This document shows positions 19,905 through 30,301 of a stretch of 50,308 bases of DNA, in pieces; position 1 is the stretch's first letter; the number at the start of each line of letters is the position of its first letter. Under the pieces are notes generated by a model. The model worked only from the letters and a program-made list of their open reading frames with translations, ran no database searches and was not told the DNA's origin. A program made the translations under genes and the position numbers. Source of the DNA: Kofleriaceae bacterium (lineage in GTDB: Bacteria; Myxococcota_A; Polyangia; Haliangiales; Haliangiaceae); contig JANTGM010000036.1 in assembly GCA_024762925.1 (NCBI GenBank), positions 1-50,308 of the forward strand. The letters are read 5' to 3'.

Positions 19905-20408
19905 ATGGAAGATGGAATGTATACGGTTGGGAACAAGCTCTACTATCCTGTGCACGGTGTTGCCGAGCTGACCTCCCTTGAGAGCCGAAATATCGGAGGC
20001 ACGGATTGCTCAATCTATGTGCTCACGATTGTCGATAGTGGCCTCAAGATCATGGTGCCAACCAACAACGCTGGCTCTGTCGGCATCCGGCCGCTGGTTA
20101 CCAGCGAGGAAATTGATGATGTCTACGAAATCCTGCAATCAAAGGATGGTGGAACCGACACACAAACATGGAATCGTCGCCACCGCGAGTACATGGATAA
20201 GATCAAGACCGGGAGTGCGTTCGAGATTGCCGAAGTGCTCCGCGACCTGTGCCTGTTGCGAGACAAGAAAACATTGAGCTTTGGTGAGCGACGTATGCTT
20301 GAGACCGCACGTAACCTGCTCGTCAAGGAAATTGCGTGTGCACAAGATAAGACTGAGAACGATGTGGGCGAGGAGATTGAAGGCTTCTTTCATGCCCAAG
20401 CTGCCTAG
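19905..20408 (+). CDS. cdnL: CarD/CdnL-family RNA polymerase-binding regulator
   Basis: CdnL/CarD proteins bind the RNA polymerase beta subunit and stabilise open complexes, notably at rRNA promoters; CdnL is essential in Myxococcus xanthus. The 167-residue protein has the N-terminal Tudor-like RNA-polymerase-interaction domain (VGNKLYYPVHGVAEL... to GIRPL, about 7-66). The helical DNA-contacting domain holds TWNRRHREYMDKIKTG, FEIAEVLRDL and LSFGERRMLETARNLL, very close to what I recall of the M. xanthus protein. It is small and lacks the HMGA-like tail of M. xanthus CarD. ATG 19905 and ATG 19917 are both possible starts. Confidence 0.93.
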   Translation: MEDGMYTVGNKLYYPVHGVAELTSLESRNIGGTDCSIYVLTIVDSGLKIMVPTNNAGSVGIRPLVTSEEIDDVYEILQSKDGGTDTQTWNRRHREYMDKIKTGSAFEIAEVLRDLCLLRDKKTLSFGERRMLETARNLLVKEIACAQDKTENDVGEEIEGFFHAQAA

Positions 20409-20455
20409 AAACCGAGGCAGTCGTAGCGCGTGATAGCGCAGCGCAGCAACGAAAA

Positions 20456-20485
20456 GGGGCCGACTCAACCGAGCCGGCCCTTCTT
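20456..20485. terminator. Bidirectional terminator between cdnL and pepA
   Basis: GGGCCGACTC and GAGCCGGCCC form a stem (one A-C mismatch) with the loop AACC, followed by TTCTT on the + strand. On the other strand the stem is followed by CTTTTC, so it can serve both converging genes. Confidence 0.75.
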
Positions 20486-20518
20486 GTGTGTGGATCTCTT
20501 GGTGATCTGCGCCTGTAG

Positions 20519-22030
20519 CTAACGCGTTGCGTGTTCCACGATTGTGGCAACCGCGAAGCCCGTGCCGCCGCGCATGGTCGAGCCGCTCTCACGACTTACC
20601 GAAGCTGGACCGGCGAGATCGACATGCACCCATGCGGTGTCCTTGATGAAGTGCTCAAGGAAGAGGCCTGCTGTGATCGCTCCGCCCCAGCGCTCCCCGC
20701 TGTTTCGCATGTCGGCGATTGGGCTCTTGAGCTGGCTCTTGAGCTTCTTCGTTAGCGGTAGTCGCCACATATCCTCACCAGCATTGTCCGCAGACTTGAG
20801 CCAAGCTTTTGCCAGCTTCTCGTCATTGGAGAAGACGCCAGCTGTGTGGCCACCGAGAGCAACCATGCATGCGCCAGTTAGCGTGGCGAAGTCAAAGAGC
20901 TCGTCGGGCTTGGTTTTCTGCTGTGCGTAGGTCAGTGCATCGCCTAACGTGAGTCGACCTTCAGCATCCGTGTTGGTAATCTCAACAGATGTACCATCCA
21001 TGGACGTAAGAACATCACCTAGGAGATATGCCTTCCCTGAAACTAGGTTCTCGCAGCAAGCAGTGATTACGTGAATCTCATAGGGAGAACCAATCGTCGC
21101 AATTGCGTCCATCGAAGAGACGACGGCGGCACAACCAGACATGTCGATCTTCATGTCAACCATGGCTCCGCTTGGCTTTAGCGAGTAGCCGCCCGAATCA
21201 AACGTGACGCCTTTTCCGACAAATGTAATGACCTTCTTCGCCTTCTTGGCGGGCTTGTACGTCATGTGAATAAGCTTGGACTCACGATCGGATCCGCGTC
21301 CCACAGCGAGAAACATCGTCATTCCGAGTTTTTCGCATTCCTTCTCTCCTAGGACCTTTACGCTCACACTTGCGTGCTTCTTCGCAATTGCCTTGGCGAT
21401 GTTGCCAACCTCGGTTGGGTTGAGAAACTCCGCTGGCTCGTTGACCATGTCACGTGCGTGACAGGTTGCAGCGGCAATGCTGGCTCCACGATTCACCGAA
21501 GCTTTTAGGGTCCGAGGCGCGCCACCCTTCTTTGACTTTTTGCCAACGTGGCGATCGCCGTGGATGGTAATGCTGGCTACCGGCTGTTCAGCTGCCTTCT
21601 TGTCAGAAAGGTACTTGCTAAACTTGTAGCTACCTAGGATTGTACCTTCGGCAACCATCTGACCGACGCTGTCGGCGGTGCGAGCGGTGTATGCGGGAAG
21701 CACCAAGGCGACGTTCTCAGCCTTGAGCCGCCGACCAACTTTGTATGCATAAGCGCCAATGTTCCGGCTCGCAGCGTTGGTCGTCTTTTTGTCGCCACCA
21801 CCGATGAGTGCGATTGCGCCGCATGGGAGCGCATCACCGGGGTACGCGATACAGCTTTGTCCGGCTTTGCCTTTGAAGCTCTCGGTCGCCGCTTGCGCAA
21901 GCAGTCGGCCACCAAGGGCTTCGTCGACAGCCTTGACGAAGGTGTCAGCCGCTGGGTCTCCATAGACGGGAATTGCGAGCAGATCGGCGCTACTCTTAAG
22001 GGGTGCTGATGTGGTGTACGTGATTTCCAT
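20519..22030 (-). CDS. pepA: Leucyl aminopeptidase (M17 family)
   Basis: M17 aminopeptidases remove N-terminal residues using two metal ions. The 503-residue protein has the catalytic-lysine region GKGVTFDSGGYSLKPSGAMVDMKIDMSGCAAV and the family signature NTDAEGRLTLGDAL, with a variable N-terminal macrodomain-like half. ATG 22030 is chosen because GGAG lies 10 nt upstream; TTG 22039 would put the same GGAG too close. PepA is also a DNA-binding regulator and Xer accessory in E. coli, but that cannot be assumed here. Confidence 0.94.
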   Translation of the reverse strand: MEITYTTSAPLKSSADLLAIPVYGDPAADTFVKAVDEALGGRLLAQAATESFKGKAGQSCIAYPGDALPCGAIALIGGGDKKTTNAASRNIGAYAYKVGRRLKAENVALVLPAYTARTADSVGQMVAEGTILGSYKFSKYLSDKKAAEQPVASITIHGDRHVGKKSKKGGAPRTLKASVNRGASIAAATCHARDMVNEPAEFLNPTEVGNIAKAIAKKHASVSVKVLGEKECEKLGMTMFLAVGRGSDRESKLIHMTYKPAKKAKKVITFVGKGVTFDSGGYSLKPSGAMVDMKIDMSGCAAVVSSMDAIATIGSPYEIHVITACCENLVSGKAYLLGDVLTSMDGTSVEITNTDAEGRLTLGDALTYAQQKTKPDELFDFATLTGACMVALGGHTAGVFSNDEKLAKAWLKSADNAGEDMWRLPLTKKLKSQLKSPIADMRNSGERWGGAITAGLFLEHFIKDTAWVHVDLAGPASVSRESGSTMRGGTGFAVATIVEHATR

Positions 22031-22101
22031 TATCGCCAAACTCCTGTGAATTTGGCTAGTTATACGGAATCTGCCTCAGCCTTGTAAACGTCCGGGAAGC
22101 C

Positions 22102-22854
22102 CTATTCCGACTCGGCCAACGTTTGCGTCAACAGCTCACGTTGCATCGCCAATGCGTCTGGGTACATGCCCTGATGGGCAAAGAGCGTCCAGCTTCGCTC
22201 GAGGTCACTCACCATATCGCTGACCATCTCCAGCTGGTAGCCATCAAAGCGGCGCCGACTGTGGCCCATGCCCGTAATCCGCAGGTAGGCCTGACCTTTG
22301 GACATTTGCTCGACCACAAACTCCGCCTTCTCGTCCAGTGGATCTTGACCAAGCGGATCCACGGCGATCAGCAAGCCGCAATCCTTGGCCATCTCGTTGA
22401 TCCCCGAGTGCTCCCAGAGCCCACCAGGCTCCCAAACTCGAACTGTGTCGCCAAAGGCGTCTGCCGTCGCAATCTCGCCAAAGAACACTTTCATGCGCTC
22501 CCGGTTTTGCGCCGACGGAGAGAAGCTTGCCGGGGTGCGAAAGACCACCGCTTCGGCAGCAAGTACCTGACAGGAATCGGCCAGACTCGTGGCAATTTCC
22601 CGCCCCTCGTCATCCGTCGGAAAAGCCTTCGCTCCGGTGAGCTCAGAATGCGCGAGCACGCTAAATCGTGCCGTTTCCGGGCTTTTCTCCCGCCAGCCCC
22701 GAACGACTTTGCGACCGGGCTTGCTGGTGCCTGCCTTGCGATTGGCAAACGCGCCAACCTCTAGCAGCGAGAGCTTCTCGAAATACTTCCCGCGGTTCAT
22801 ACCTGGGGGAAGTTCGGCGCAGCCGACTTGGTGTTTTGGGGAGCTCTCTGCCAT
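22102..22854 (-). CDS. DUF72 family protein
   Basis: The 250-residue protein resembles the DUF72/YecE family, a TIM-barrel-like group of unknown biochemical role. Recognisable parts are the Tyr/Phe-rich N-terminal segment (RGKYFEKLSLLEV), ARFSVLAHSELTGAKAFP, VVFRTPASFSPS, VRVWEPGGLWE and the late AYLRITGMGHSRRRFDGYQLEMV. ATG 22854 is preceded by AGGAAG at 7 nt. A longer open frame reaching 23361 is an artefact antisense to tal. It diverges from tal across 67 bp. Confidence 0.75.
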   Translation of the reverse strand: MAESSPKHQVGCAELPPGMNRGKYFEKLSLLEVGAFANRKAGTSKPGRKVVRGWREKSPETARFSVLAHSELTGAKAFPTDDEGREIATSLADSCQVLAAEAVVFRTPASFSPSAQNRERMKVFFGEIATADAFGDTVRVWEPGGLWEHSGINEMAKDCGLLIAVDPLGQDPLDEKAEFVVEQMSKGQAYLRITGMGHSRRRFDGYQLEMVSDMVSDLERSWTLFAHQGMYPDALAMQRELLTQTLAESE

Positions 22855-22921
22855 CAATTGACTTCCTGAAATCGCATCGGTAGTTTGCGAGCGATCTACC
22901 TTTGGAGAGAGGGCCAAGGCA

Positions 22922-23566
22922 ATGAAGTTTTTCATCGATACAGCAGATATTAACGACATCAAAGAAGCGACCGCGATGGGCATCATCGACGGAGTCACAA
23001 CGAATCCCAGCCTGGTCGCCAAGACGGGCCGAAGCTTCCGCGAGGTCTTGCTCGAGATCTGCGACGTTGTTGACGGACCCGTTTCCGCCGAAGTGGTCTC
23101 CGAGACCGCCGAAGGCATGATGAAAGAGGCTCGTGAGCTCGCCGCCCTGCGGTCCAACATCGTCGTCAAAATCCCGCTCATTCCCGAGGGCCTAAAAGCC
23201 ACACGTATGTGCACCGAAGAGGGCATCAAGACAAACGTCACGCTCTGCTTCTCGGCAACCCAGGCGCTTCTCGCAGCCAAAGCGGGCGCCACATACATCT
23301 CGCCATTCGTTGGTCGACTCGATGACCAAAGTGGTGATGGCATGGCGCTCGTTGACGACATCTGCCAAATCTACGAAAACTACGGCTTCATGACCGAAGT
23401 CTTGGTGGCCTCGGTTCGTCACCCAATGCACGTTCTTGAAGCAGCCAAGATGGGTGCACACGTTGCAACCTGCCCACTTTCGGTCTTGCTGCAACTCACC
23501 AAGCATCCACTCACCGATAGTGGCTTGGCCAAGTTTCTCAAGGACTGGGAAAAGGTTCCCAAGTAG
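22922..23566 (+). CDS. tal: Transaldolase (short TalC/FSA type)
   Basis: This enzyme moves a dihydroxyacetone unit between sugar phosphates in the pentose phosphate pathway. At 214 residues it belongs to the short class with fructose-6-phosphate aldolases. It has the family start [29 protein letters not shown] (24-36) and the Schiff-base lysine in IVVKIP (Lys83). Whether it acts as transaldolase or as fructose-6-phosphate aldolase cannot be decided by eye. The nudix and trmB genes follow within 12 and 3 bp. Confidence 0.93.
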   Translation: MKFFIDTADINDIKEATAMGIIDGVTTNPSLVAKTGRSFREVLLEICDVVDGPVSAEVVSETAEGMMKEARELAALRSNIVVKIPLIPEGLKATRMCTEEGIKTNVTLCFSATQALLAAKAGATYISPFVGRLDDQSGDGMALVDDICQIYENYGFMTEVLVASVRHPMHVLEAAKMGAHVATCPLSVLLQLTKHPLTDSGLAKFLKDWEKVPK

Positions 23567-23578
23567 AGCAGTCGATTC

Positions 23579-24013
23579 GTGAGCAGTCGCAAAGCATTCT
23601 CTGTAGCCGTTTACGCTCGCCGATCAAATACGATCTTGGTCATTCATCACCACCGCCTGGGCACGTGGCTGCCTATCGGTGGTGAGATCGAAGAGGGCGA
23701 GACTCCGCTTGAGGCAGCCCGTCGGGAACTGCGAGAAGAGACCGGTCTTGAGGGCGATTTCTTTGCCCTCGAAGGTGCCCTCGATGGTGTTCCCGATGGT
23801 TTCTTGGGCTACGAAGAACACCAAGCTGGTTCAAAGGGCATGCACATGAACTTCGTCTTCGTGGCAGATGTTGCCGCCGATGCAGAAGTCTCGCCCAATC
23901 ACGAGTTTTCCGACTTCGAATGGGCCAATCGCGCTGCCACCGAAGCGCTCGACTCTCCCCTCAATGTCCGCCAGTTCGGCTACCTGGCTCTCGACGCTGT
24001 GCGCGCTTCGTAG
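23579..24013 (+). CDS. Nudix hydrolase
   Basis: The 144-residue protein has a complete Nudix box, GGEIEEGETPLEAARRELREETGLEG in pieces at about residues 39-64, matching GX5EX7REUXEEXGU, so it should hydrolyse a nucleoside diphosphate linked to some other group. The substrate is not evident. The start is GTG at 23579, 12 bp after tal, and trmB starts 3 bp after its stop, suggesting one transcript. Confidence 0.9.
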   Translation: MSSRKAFSVAVYARRSNTILVIHHHRLGTWLPIGGEIEEGETPLEAARRELREETGLEGDFFALEGALDGVPDGFLGYEEHQAGSKGMHMNFVFVADVAADAEVSPNHEFSDFEWANRAATEALDSPLNVRQFGYLALDAVRAS

Positions 24014-24016
24014 GTC

Positions 24017-24628
24017 ATGCGCAATCGACAACACGTCAATGTCAACGCTGTTGCGTTTGAGACATTTACGGGAGAAATGCCCAAGATCGAGCCTGGTCGA
24101 ATCATCGAACTCGAAATTGGGTGTGCGGATGCGCAGTTCCTATTCGAACGCGCAGAAGCCGATCCGTCACGACACTACATTGGGCTCGAGATTCGCGAAC
24201 CGCTCGTGAAAGCGGTGAACCGCAACGCGAAGGAGCTTGGGTTGCCGGTGCAGGCGATCTTTGTACACGCTAGCCATCACTTAGAAAAACTCTTACCAAA
24301 GGGTTCTGTTCGGCACTGCTATCTCAACTTCCCCGACCCCTGGTTTAAGCGAAAGCACCGCGACAGGCGAATGATTAACGAGCAGCTTCTCCGTCAGCTG
24401 GCACCACTACTCGAACCGGGCGGCGATGTGCTCATGCAGTCAGATGTCTTTGACGTAGCGCTGGATGCGATGCATGTGTTTGAGACCTGCGACGATATCT
24501 ACGAGAACATGCGCGGACCGTGGACGTTTTGGAAAGAGGGCAATCCCTTTGGCGTTCGGTCTTGGCGCGAGATGAACTGCGAAGAGAACAACATGCCGGT
24601 TTGGCGCATGCGCTACGTTCCCCGCTAA
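24017..24628 (+). CDS. trmB: tRNA (guanine-N7)-methyltransferase TrmB
   Basis: TrmB methylates G46 in the variable loop of tRNAs using S-adenosylmethionine. The 203-residue protein has the SAM region IIELEIGCADAQFL, GLEIREPLVKA and the family's hallmark NFPDPWFKRKHRDRRMIN. The SAM loop is short of the usual second glycine (EIGCAD rather than EIGFG). The ATG follows the nudix stop by 3 bp. Confidence 0.93.
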   Translation: MRNRQHVNVNAVAFETFTGEMPKIEPGRIIELEIGCADAQFLFERAEADPSRHYIGLEIREPLVKAVNRNAKELGLPVQAIFVHASHHLEKLLPKGSVRHCYLNFPDPWFKRKHRDRRMINEQLLRQLAPLLEPGGDVLMQSDVFDVALDAMHVFETCDDIYENMRGPWTFWKEGNPFGVRSWREMNCEENNMPVWRMRYVPR

Positions 24629-24636
24629 GCGCGCTG

Positions 24637-24840
24637 TTACGAATCATCAGCGTCTCCAATCAGTTCGCGCAGTGCGTCGTGTTGGTTGTTGTAGGCCCAG
24701 AACCGCAGCGGCCTGTCTCGATGCAGTTCAAAGAGGCCCCAGCTCGCTTTCGGTTTCTTTGATGACAGGTCGTCGAACCGAATCCGATTGTGACTGGTTC
24801 CGTAGTTGATCTTCTTCGCTTCTAAGCCAATGCCCGCCAA
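24637..24840 (-). CDS. Small hypothetical protein, possibly 5'-truncated
   Basis: I do not recognise this protein. The only usual start codon in the frame is TTG 24840, giving 67 residues (MAGIGLEAKKINYGTSHNRI...). The frame is open further upstream to 24933 and that stretch also looks protein-like (RFGSGADLPDFGPAYEAYVW...), but it contains no ATG, GTG or TTG and is closed by a TGA at 24934-24936. It lies 101 bp after the uvrB stop if TTG is used. It may be the remains of a longer gene, or it may use a rare start codon. Confidence 0.45.
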   Translation of the reverse strand: MAGIGLEAKKINYGTSHNRIRFDDLSSKKPKASWGLFELHRDRPLRFWAYNNQHDALRELIGDADDS

Positions 24841-24941
24841 CGCCTCGGCGATGGTGTCCCATACGTACGCTTCATATGCGGGCCCAAAGTCGGGTAGGTC
24901 GGCGCCACTTCCAAAGCGAGCACTGCAGAAAGTTCACCGAG

Positions 24942-26963
<2,022 letters not shown>

Positions 26964-26975
26964 GGGCCGCTAACC

Positions 26976-27194
26976 TTACCCGCTAACGCGCCGGCGGGCT
27001 TGCGCTGTTTTGTAGAGCATGAAAAGCCACATGGCAGAAATGATCCCACCCAGGGCAATTTGCCCAATGGCACCATCACGCACGCCTTGCACAAGCAGGT
27101 TCACTGAGAGAAATGCGGTGATTGTGAGCCCAGCAAAGAAGAGTACGAGCAGAGGTACTCCAAGCAGCAGCACTTTGGCCTTTTGATTCTTCAT
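26976..27194 (-). CDS. Small two-helix membrane protein
   Basis: The 72-residue product has two hydrophobic segments (about 8-32 and 43-61) and a basic C-terminus (TAQARRRVSG), so it is probably an inner-membrane protein. I do not recognise the family. GGGAG and GAGG lie just upstream of the ATG. It sits 15 bp after cpoB and 12 bp before uvrB, so it is almost certainly translated from the same message. Confidence 0.75.
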   Translation of the reverse strand: MKNQKAKVLLLGVPLLVLFFAGLTITAFLSVNLLVQGVRDGAIGQIALGGIISAMWLFMLYKTAQARRRVSG

Positions 27195-27209
27195 CCCTCG
27201 ATCTCCCGC

Positions 27210-28016
27210 CTAGCTCTGACAGATCTTCTTCTTCTTGGCGTTCTTCTTGAGGTAGTCGCCCTTCTTCTTGGCTTTGCCAGCCATATCCGACTTTGGGTAC
27301 TTCTGTCGAAGAAGGCCGTAGTACGCACGGGCGTCGGTGCACCATTTTAGCTTTTCCGCAGCCTCGGCAGCACGAAAGATTGAGTCGTCAGCCAGCGAGC
27401 TTTGCGGAAACTTGTCGAAGACCGCTTGGAATTCTTCTAATGCGCTCTTGTAGTCTTTTTGCACGAAGTACGCCTGCCCGCGATTGAACTGTGCGTCGTC
27501 AGCCTTGTCATGGCCTGGGTACTTGATAACAAGTTTGCGAAAGAGCTCACGCGCCTTGTTGTAGTCGTTGGCGCGAAACGCGGTCATGCCCAGGTCATAG
27601 AGCTCGGTGGCAGATTGCACCTTTGGCGGTTGAAACGCTTTGCCTTCGACGGCCGCCAAGCGCGCTTCGAGAGTTTCGATGCGTTTCTCAAAGGTCTGCA
27701 TATCGGTGTAGACCTGGTTTGCGTACCGCTTTGCTTCCATCACAAGCCCCGTGAGCCGTGCGTTCTCGTTTTCGAGCTCGTCGAATTGCGCACCCAGATC
27801 AGCGCTGTTGCGCGCTAGAAGCGTGCTGGCTTCTTCGAGGGTTGATTTGAGCTTCTTGACGGAGCTACCGAGGCTGTCCTCTTGCTTGCTCACAACCTCG
27901 TCAATGCGATTGACATCCCGCCTGAGTGTTTCGCCCTCGTGTTTGGTGGTTACCCAGAAACATGCGCCGCTCTGGAGAGCAATCGCGACCACGAGTAAAG
28001 TTCTTAGATTCTTCAT
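27210..28016 (-). CDS. cpoB: Tol-Pal-associated coiled-coil/TPR protein (CpoB/YbgF-like)
   Basis: CpoB coordinates outer-membrane constriction by Tol-Pal with septal peptidoglycan synthesis. The 268-residue product has a signal sequence with a possible lipid-anchored Cys19 (LQSGACFW; the lipobox is loose), a long coiled coil (about 28-120) and C-terminal TPRs beginning ELYDLGMTAFRANDYNKARELFRKL. A tail of basic residues follows. ATG 28016 shares one base with the stop of the pal-like gene (TAATG), which fixes the start. No tolQRAB genes are in the window. Confidence 0.85.
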   Translation of the reverse strand: MKNLRTLLVVAIALQSGACFWVTTKHEGETLRRDVNRIDEVVSKQEDSLGSSVKKLKSTLEEASTLLARNSADLGAQFDELENENARLTGLVMEAKRYANQVYTDMQTFEKRIETLEARLAAVEGKAFQPPKVQSATELYDLGMTAFRANDYNKARELFRKLVIKYPGHDKADDAQFNRGQAYFVQKDYKSALEEFQAVFDKFPQSSLADDSIFRAAEAAEKLKWCTDARAYYGLLRQKYPKSDMAGKAKKKGDYLKKNAKKKKICQS

Positions 28017-28804
28017 TACTGCCACTCAAAATCCACTCGTCGCTCTTCCGAGCGCGAGTCTTCATCAGTGCCGGTTGCTTCGGTTTCCCCCTTTGGAATG
28101 ACACGAAGTCGGGCTGGGTCAATGCCCAATCGGGCAAGAAAATCGGCGACGCTCCGCCCACGCTTCTCGCTTAGGGCGATGTTGTATTCATCAGTACCAA
28201 TTTCGTCGGTGTGGCCTTCGACAAAGACATTGCGCTCTTCGCCCTGTTGAATGCAGATGCTGGTTTTCTGCAACGCTTCCTTAGCATCCTCAGGAATCGA
28301 GAATTCGTCAAAGCCAAAGTAGACACTATCGAGACTGCATGTGAGTTCCGGAGGGGCAAGCCGGCCGGCGCGCTGACAAGTGCCATCAATGCAATCCTCG
28401 TCATCAGCGCAATCCTCATCTTCGTTGCAACTGCCACGGTCGAGACACGCGCCATTGGAGCAGCGCGCGTTTGGCCCACATTCCGAATCGCTCTCGCAGG
28501 CGGTGCACGTATTGTTCTCACAAATCTGCCCAGCGGTGCAGTCATCTTTCGTGTTGCACATGCCGTCCTTCAAGATGCACGAGCCACCATTGCAGGTCTC
28601 AAAACTCTCACAGTGCGAGTCCTCGCTGCACTCCGAGCAGTGCTTCTGAAAACAGTGCTGTCCGTCTTTGCAGTCTTTGTCTTTGCTGCAGTTGGGAAAC
28701 TTGGGCTTCTTATCGGGACAGCCCGTTAGCACAAGGCTCAAACACAGGAATGAGAACAGTGCAGCAAGACGCCCAGCGCGGACCTTTGAAGCTTGATAAC
28801 GCAT
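28016..28804 (-). CDS. Pal-like OmpA-domain lipoprotein with cysteine modules
   Basis: The 262-residue protein has a signal peptide ending in a lipobox (LVLTGC, Cys29). A middle region (about 38-143) holds 20 cysteines in five four-Cys modules of the type CxxDxxCxxxxxCxxxxC. The C-terminal OmpA domain has YFGFDEFSIPEDAKEAL, VFVEGHTDEIGTDEYNIALSEKR and RVIPKGE. The OmpA domain binds peptidoglycan, so the protein should link the outer membrane to the wall. Ordinary Pal lacks the cysteine part. Position directly upstream of cpoB supports a Pal role. Confidence 0.88.
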   Translation of the reverse strand: MRYQASKVRAGRLAALFSFLCLSLVLTGCPDKKPKFPNCSKDKDCKDGQHCFQKHCSECSEDSHCESFETCNGGSCILKDGMCNTKDDCTAGQICENNTCTACESDSECGPNARCSNGACLDRGSCNEDEDCADDEDCIDGTCQRAGRLAPPELTCSLDSVYFGFDEFSIPEDAKEALQKTSICIQQGEERNVFVEGHTDEIGTDEYNIALSEKRGRSVADFLARLGIDPARLRVIPKGETEATGTDEDSRSEERRVDFEWQ

Positions 28805-28897
28805 CGCGGTCCGAACGTATTCCCCCGACTTGGATCCGTCAACTTAGCCGCCATTGCGTGTGGCTCATGGCACCAGCAGTGCTATGAATTGGAGTAT

Positions 28898-30250
28898 ATG
28901 GCTCGCTCCACCGTCCTGGTTATCGACGACGAACCGAACATCCTAAGCTCTGTGCGGCGGGCGCTCGAGCTTGAGGACTACTCCGCCGAGGTTGCGGGCT
29001 CTGGGCGCATTGGCCTAGAAAAGCTCGCCGACCAAGAAATCGACTTGGTGTTGCTCGATGTGATGATGCCGGAAATGAATGGGCTCGAGGTGCTAGAGCA
29101 AATTCGCGAGAAGCATCCTGCGGTCGTTGTGGTGATGATGAGCGGCAACGCAACCATCGAGACAGCTGTGAGCGCCACCAAGCTGGGCGCGTACGACTTC
29201 ATCGAGAAGCCGCTAAGCTCTGACAAGCTTCTGCTGACTATCCAAAACAGTATTGGATTCTCAAAGCTCAAGCAGGAAAAGGCAGCACTGCAGGCCAAGG
29301 TAGAAGGCGACTTCGCGATGCTTGGCTCTAGTAAGGCGATGGCTGGGATCTTCGACAAGATCAGCAAGACAGCACCCACCAATGGACGTGTTCTCATCAC
29401 GGGAGAGAACGGCACAGGCAAGGAGCTCGTTGCTCGTGCCATTCACAACAATTCGAAGCGTGCGTCTGAGCCGTTCATCAAGCTAAATTGCGCTGCGATT
29501 CCTTCGGAGCTAATCGAGTCAGAGCTCTTTGGTCACGAGAAAGGCGCTTTTACTGGGGCAACCCAGCAGCGTCGCGGCAAGTTTGAGCTTGCGCATGGGG
29601 GAACGATCTTCCTTGATGAGGTAGGCGATATGAATGTCGGCGCGCAGGCGAAAGTCCTCCGAGTCCTGCAGGAGAGCGAGCTTGAGCGAGTTGGCGGTGA
29701 TGAAACAATCAAAGTTGACGTGCGCGTTGTGGCCGCGACAAACAAGAATCTCGAGACAGAAATCGCTGAAGGACGGTTTCGCGAGGACCTCTTCTACCGG
29801 CTTAACGTCGTACCAATCGAACTTCCCGCGCTGCGAGATCGGCGCTCTGATATTCCCGAACTCGTCGAGCTCTTTCTAAGACAAGCTTGTGAGAGCAACG
29901 ATATGACACCGGCAAGCATTGGCAGCAAGGCTGTCTCGCTTCTAATGCAACACAACTGGCCAGGCAATGTGCGAGAGCTGAAGAACTCGATCGAGCGATT
30001 GGTGATTCTCTCAGGAGGCGCAAGTGAGATTGGCACCGATGAAATTCAGGACGCGATTCCCACCGTTAAGAGTGTGCGTGGTGCCTATACAAGTGGTGTC
30101 TCGCTAAAGGACCTGGTGGCTGCCGCCGAACGAGAGATCATCGTTGAGGCGCTGGCAAACAACGAGAGCGTTTCAAATACGGCCAAAGAGCTGGGCCTGG
30201 AGCGATCGCATCTCTACAAGAAGATGAAGGCTCTCGGAATTAAGAATTAA
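28898..30250 (+). CDS. NtrC-family sigma-54-dependent response regulator
   Basis: The 450-residue protein has a full receiver (VIDDEPN; phospho-acceptor Asp54 in LVLLDVMMPEMNG; FIEKPL), a sigma-54 AAA+ domain (Walker A GENGTGKE, the sigma-54-contacting GAFTGA loop, GGTIFLDEVGDM) and a Fis-type helix-turn-helix (SNTAKELGLERSHLYKKMKALGI). It should activate sigma-54 promoters when phosphorylated; no histidine kinase is adjacent. Start 28898 is chosen because the receiver begins there; the longer frame from 28793 adds 35 non-family residues. GGAG lies 3 nt upstream, which is close. Confidence 0.93.
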   Translation: MARSTVLVIDDEPNILSSVRRALELEDYSAEVAGSGRIGLEKLADQEIDLVLLDVMMPEMNGLEVLEQIREKHPAVVVVMMSGNATIETAVSATKLGAYDFIEKPLSSDKLLLTIQNSIGFSKLKQEKAALQAKVEGDFAMLGSSKAMAGIFDKISKTAPTNGRVLITGENGTGKELVARAIHNNSKRASEPFIKLNCAAIPSELIESELFGHEKGAFTGATQQRRGKFELAHGGTIFLDEVGDMNVGAQAKVLRVLQESELERVGGDETIKVDVRVVAATNKNLETEIAEGRFREDLFYRLNVVPIELPALRDRRSDIPELVELFLRQACESNDMTPASIGSKAVSLLMQHNWPGNVRELKNSIERLVILSGGASEIGTDEIQDAIPTVKSVRGAYTSGVSLKDLVAAAEREIIVEALANNESVSNTAKELGLERSHLYKKMKALGIKN

Positions 30251-30271
30251 GAATTAAGAATTAAGAACTAA
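30237..30271 (+). repeat. Heptanucleotide tandem repeat across the regulator's stop codon
   Basis: Four GAATTAA units (30237-30264) and one GAACTAA (30265-30271) run through the last codons and the TAA stop of the NtrC-family gene into the inverted repeat. Each unit contains TAA, and 7-bp steps shift the frame. Confidence 0.9.
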
Positions 30272-30288
30272 GAACAGTTCTTAGTTCT
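30264..30288. terminator. 12-bp inverted repeat between convergent genes
   Basis: AGAACTAAGAAC and GTTCTTAGTTCT are perfect inverted copies separated by a single A. The symmetry lies between the converging regulator and kinase genes (stop at 30302). It may act as a bidirectional terminator, although it is AT-rich and lacks a clean T-run, or as a protein-binding site. Confidence 0.5.
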
Positions 30289-30301
30289 GTTCTTTGGGAG
30301 T

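Noticed and set aside
22855-23361. N-terminal extension of the DUF72 frame
   Set aside because: This part is exactly antisense to the transaldolase gene and is Ser/Ala-rich shadow sequence; the family-like start is ATG 22854.
24934-24936. TGA before the startless frame as a possible selenocysteine codon, given selB in the window
   Set aside because: No start codon lies between this TGA and the next upstream in-frame stop, and I see no convincing SECIS hairpin after it.
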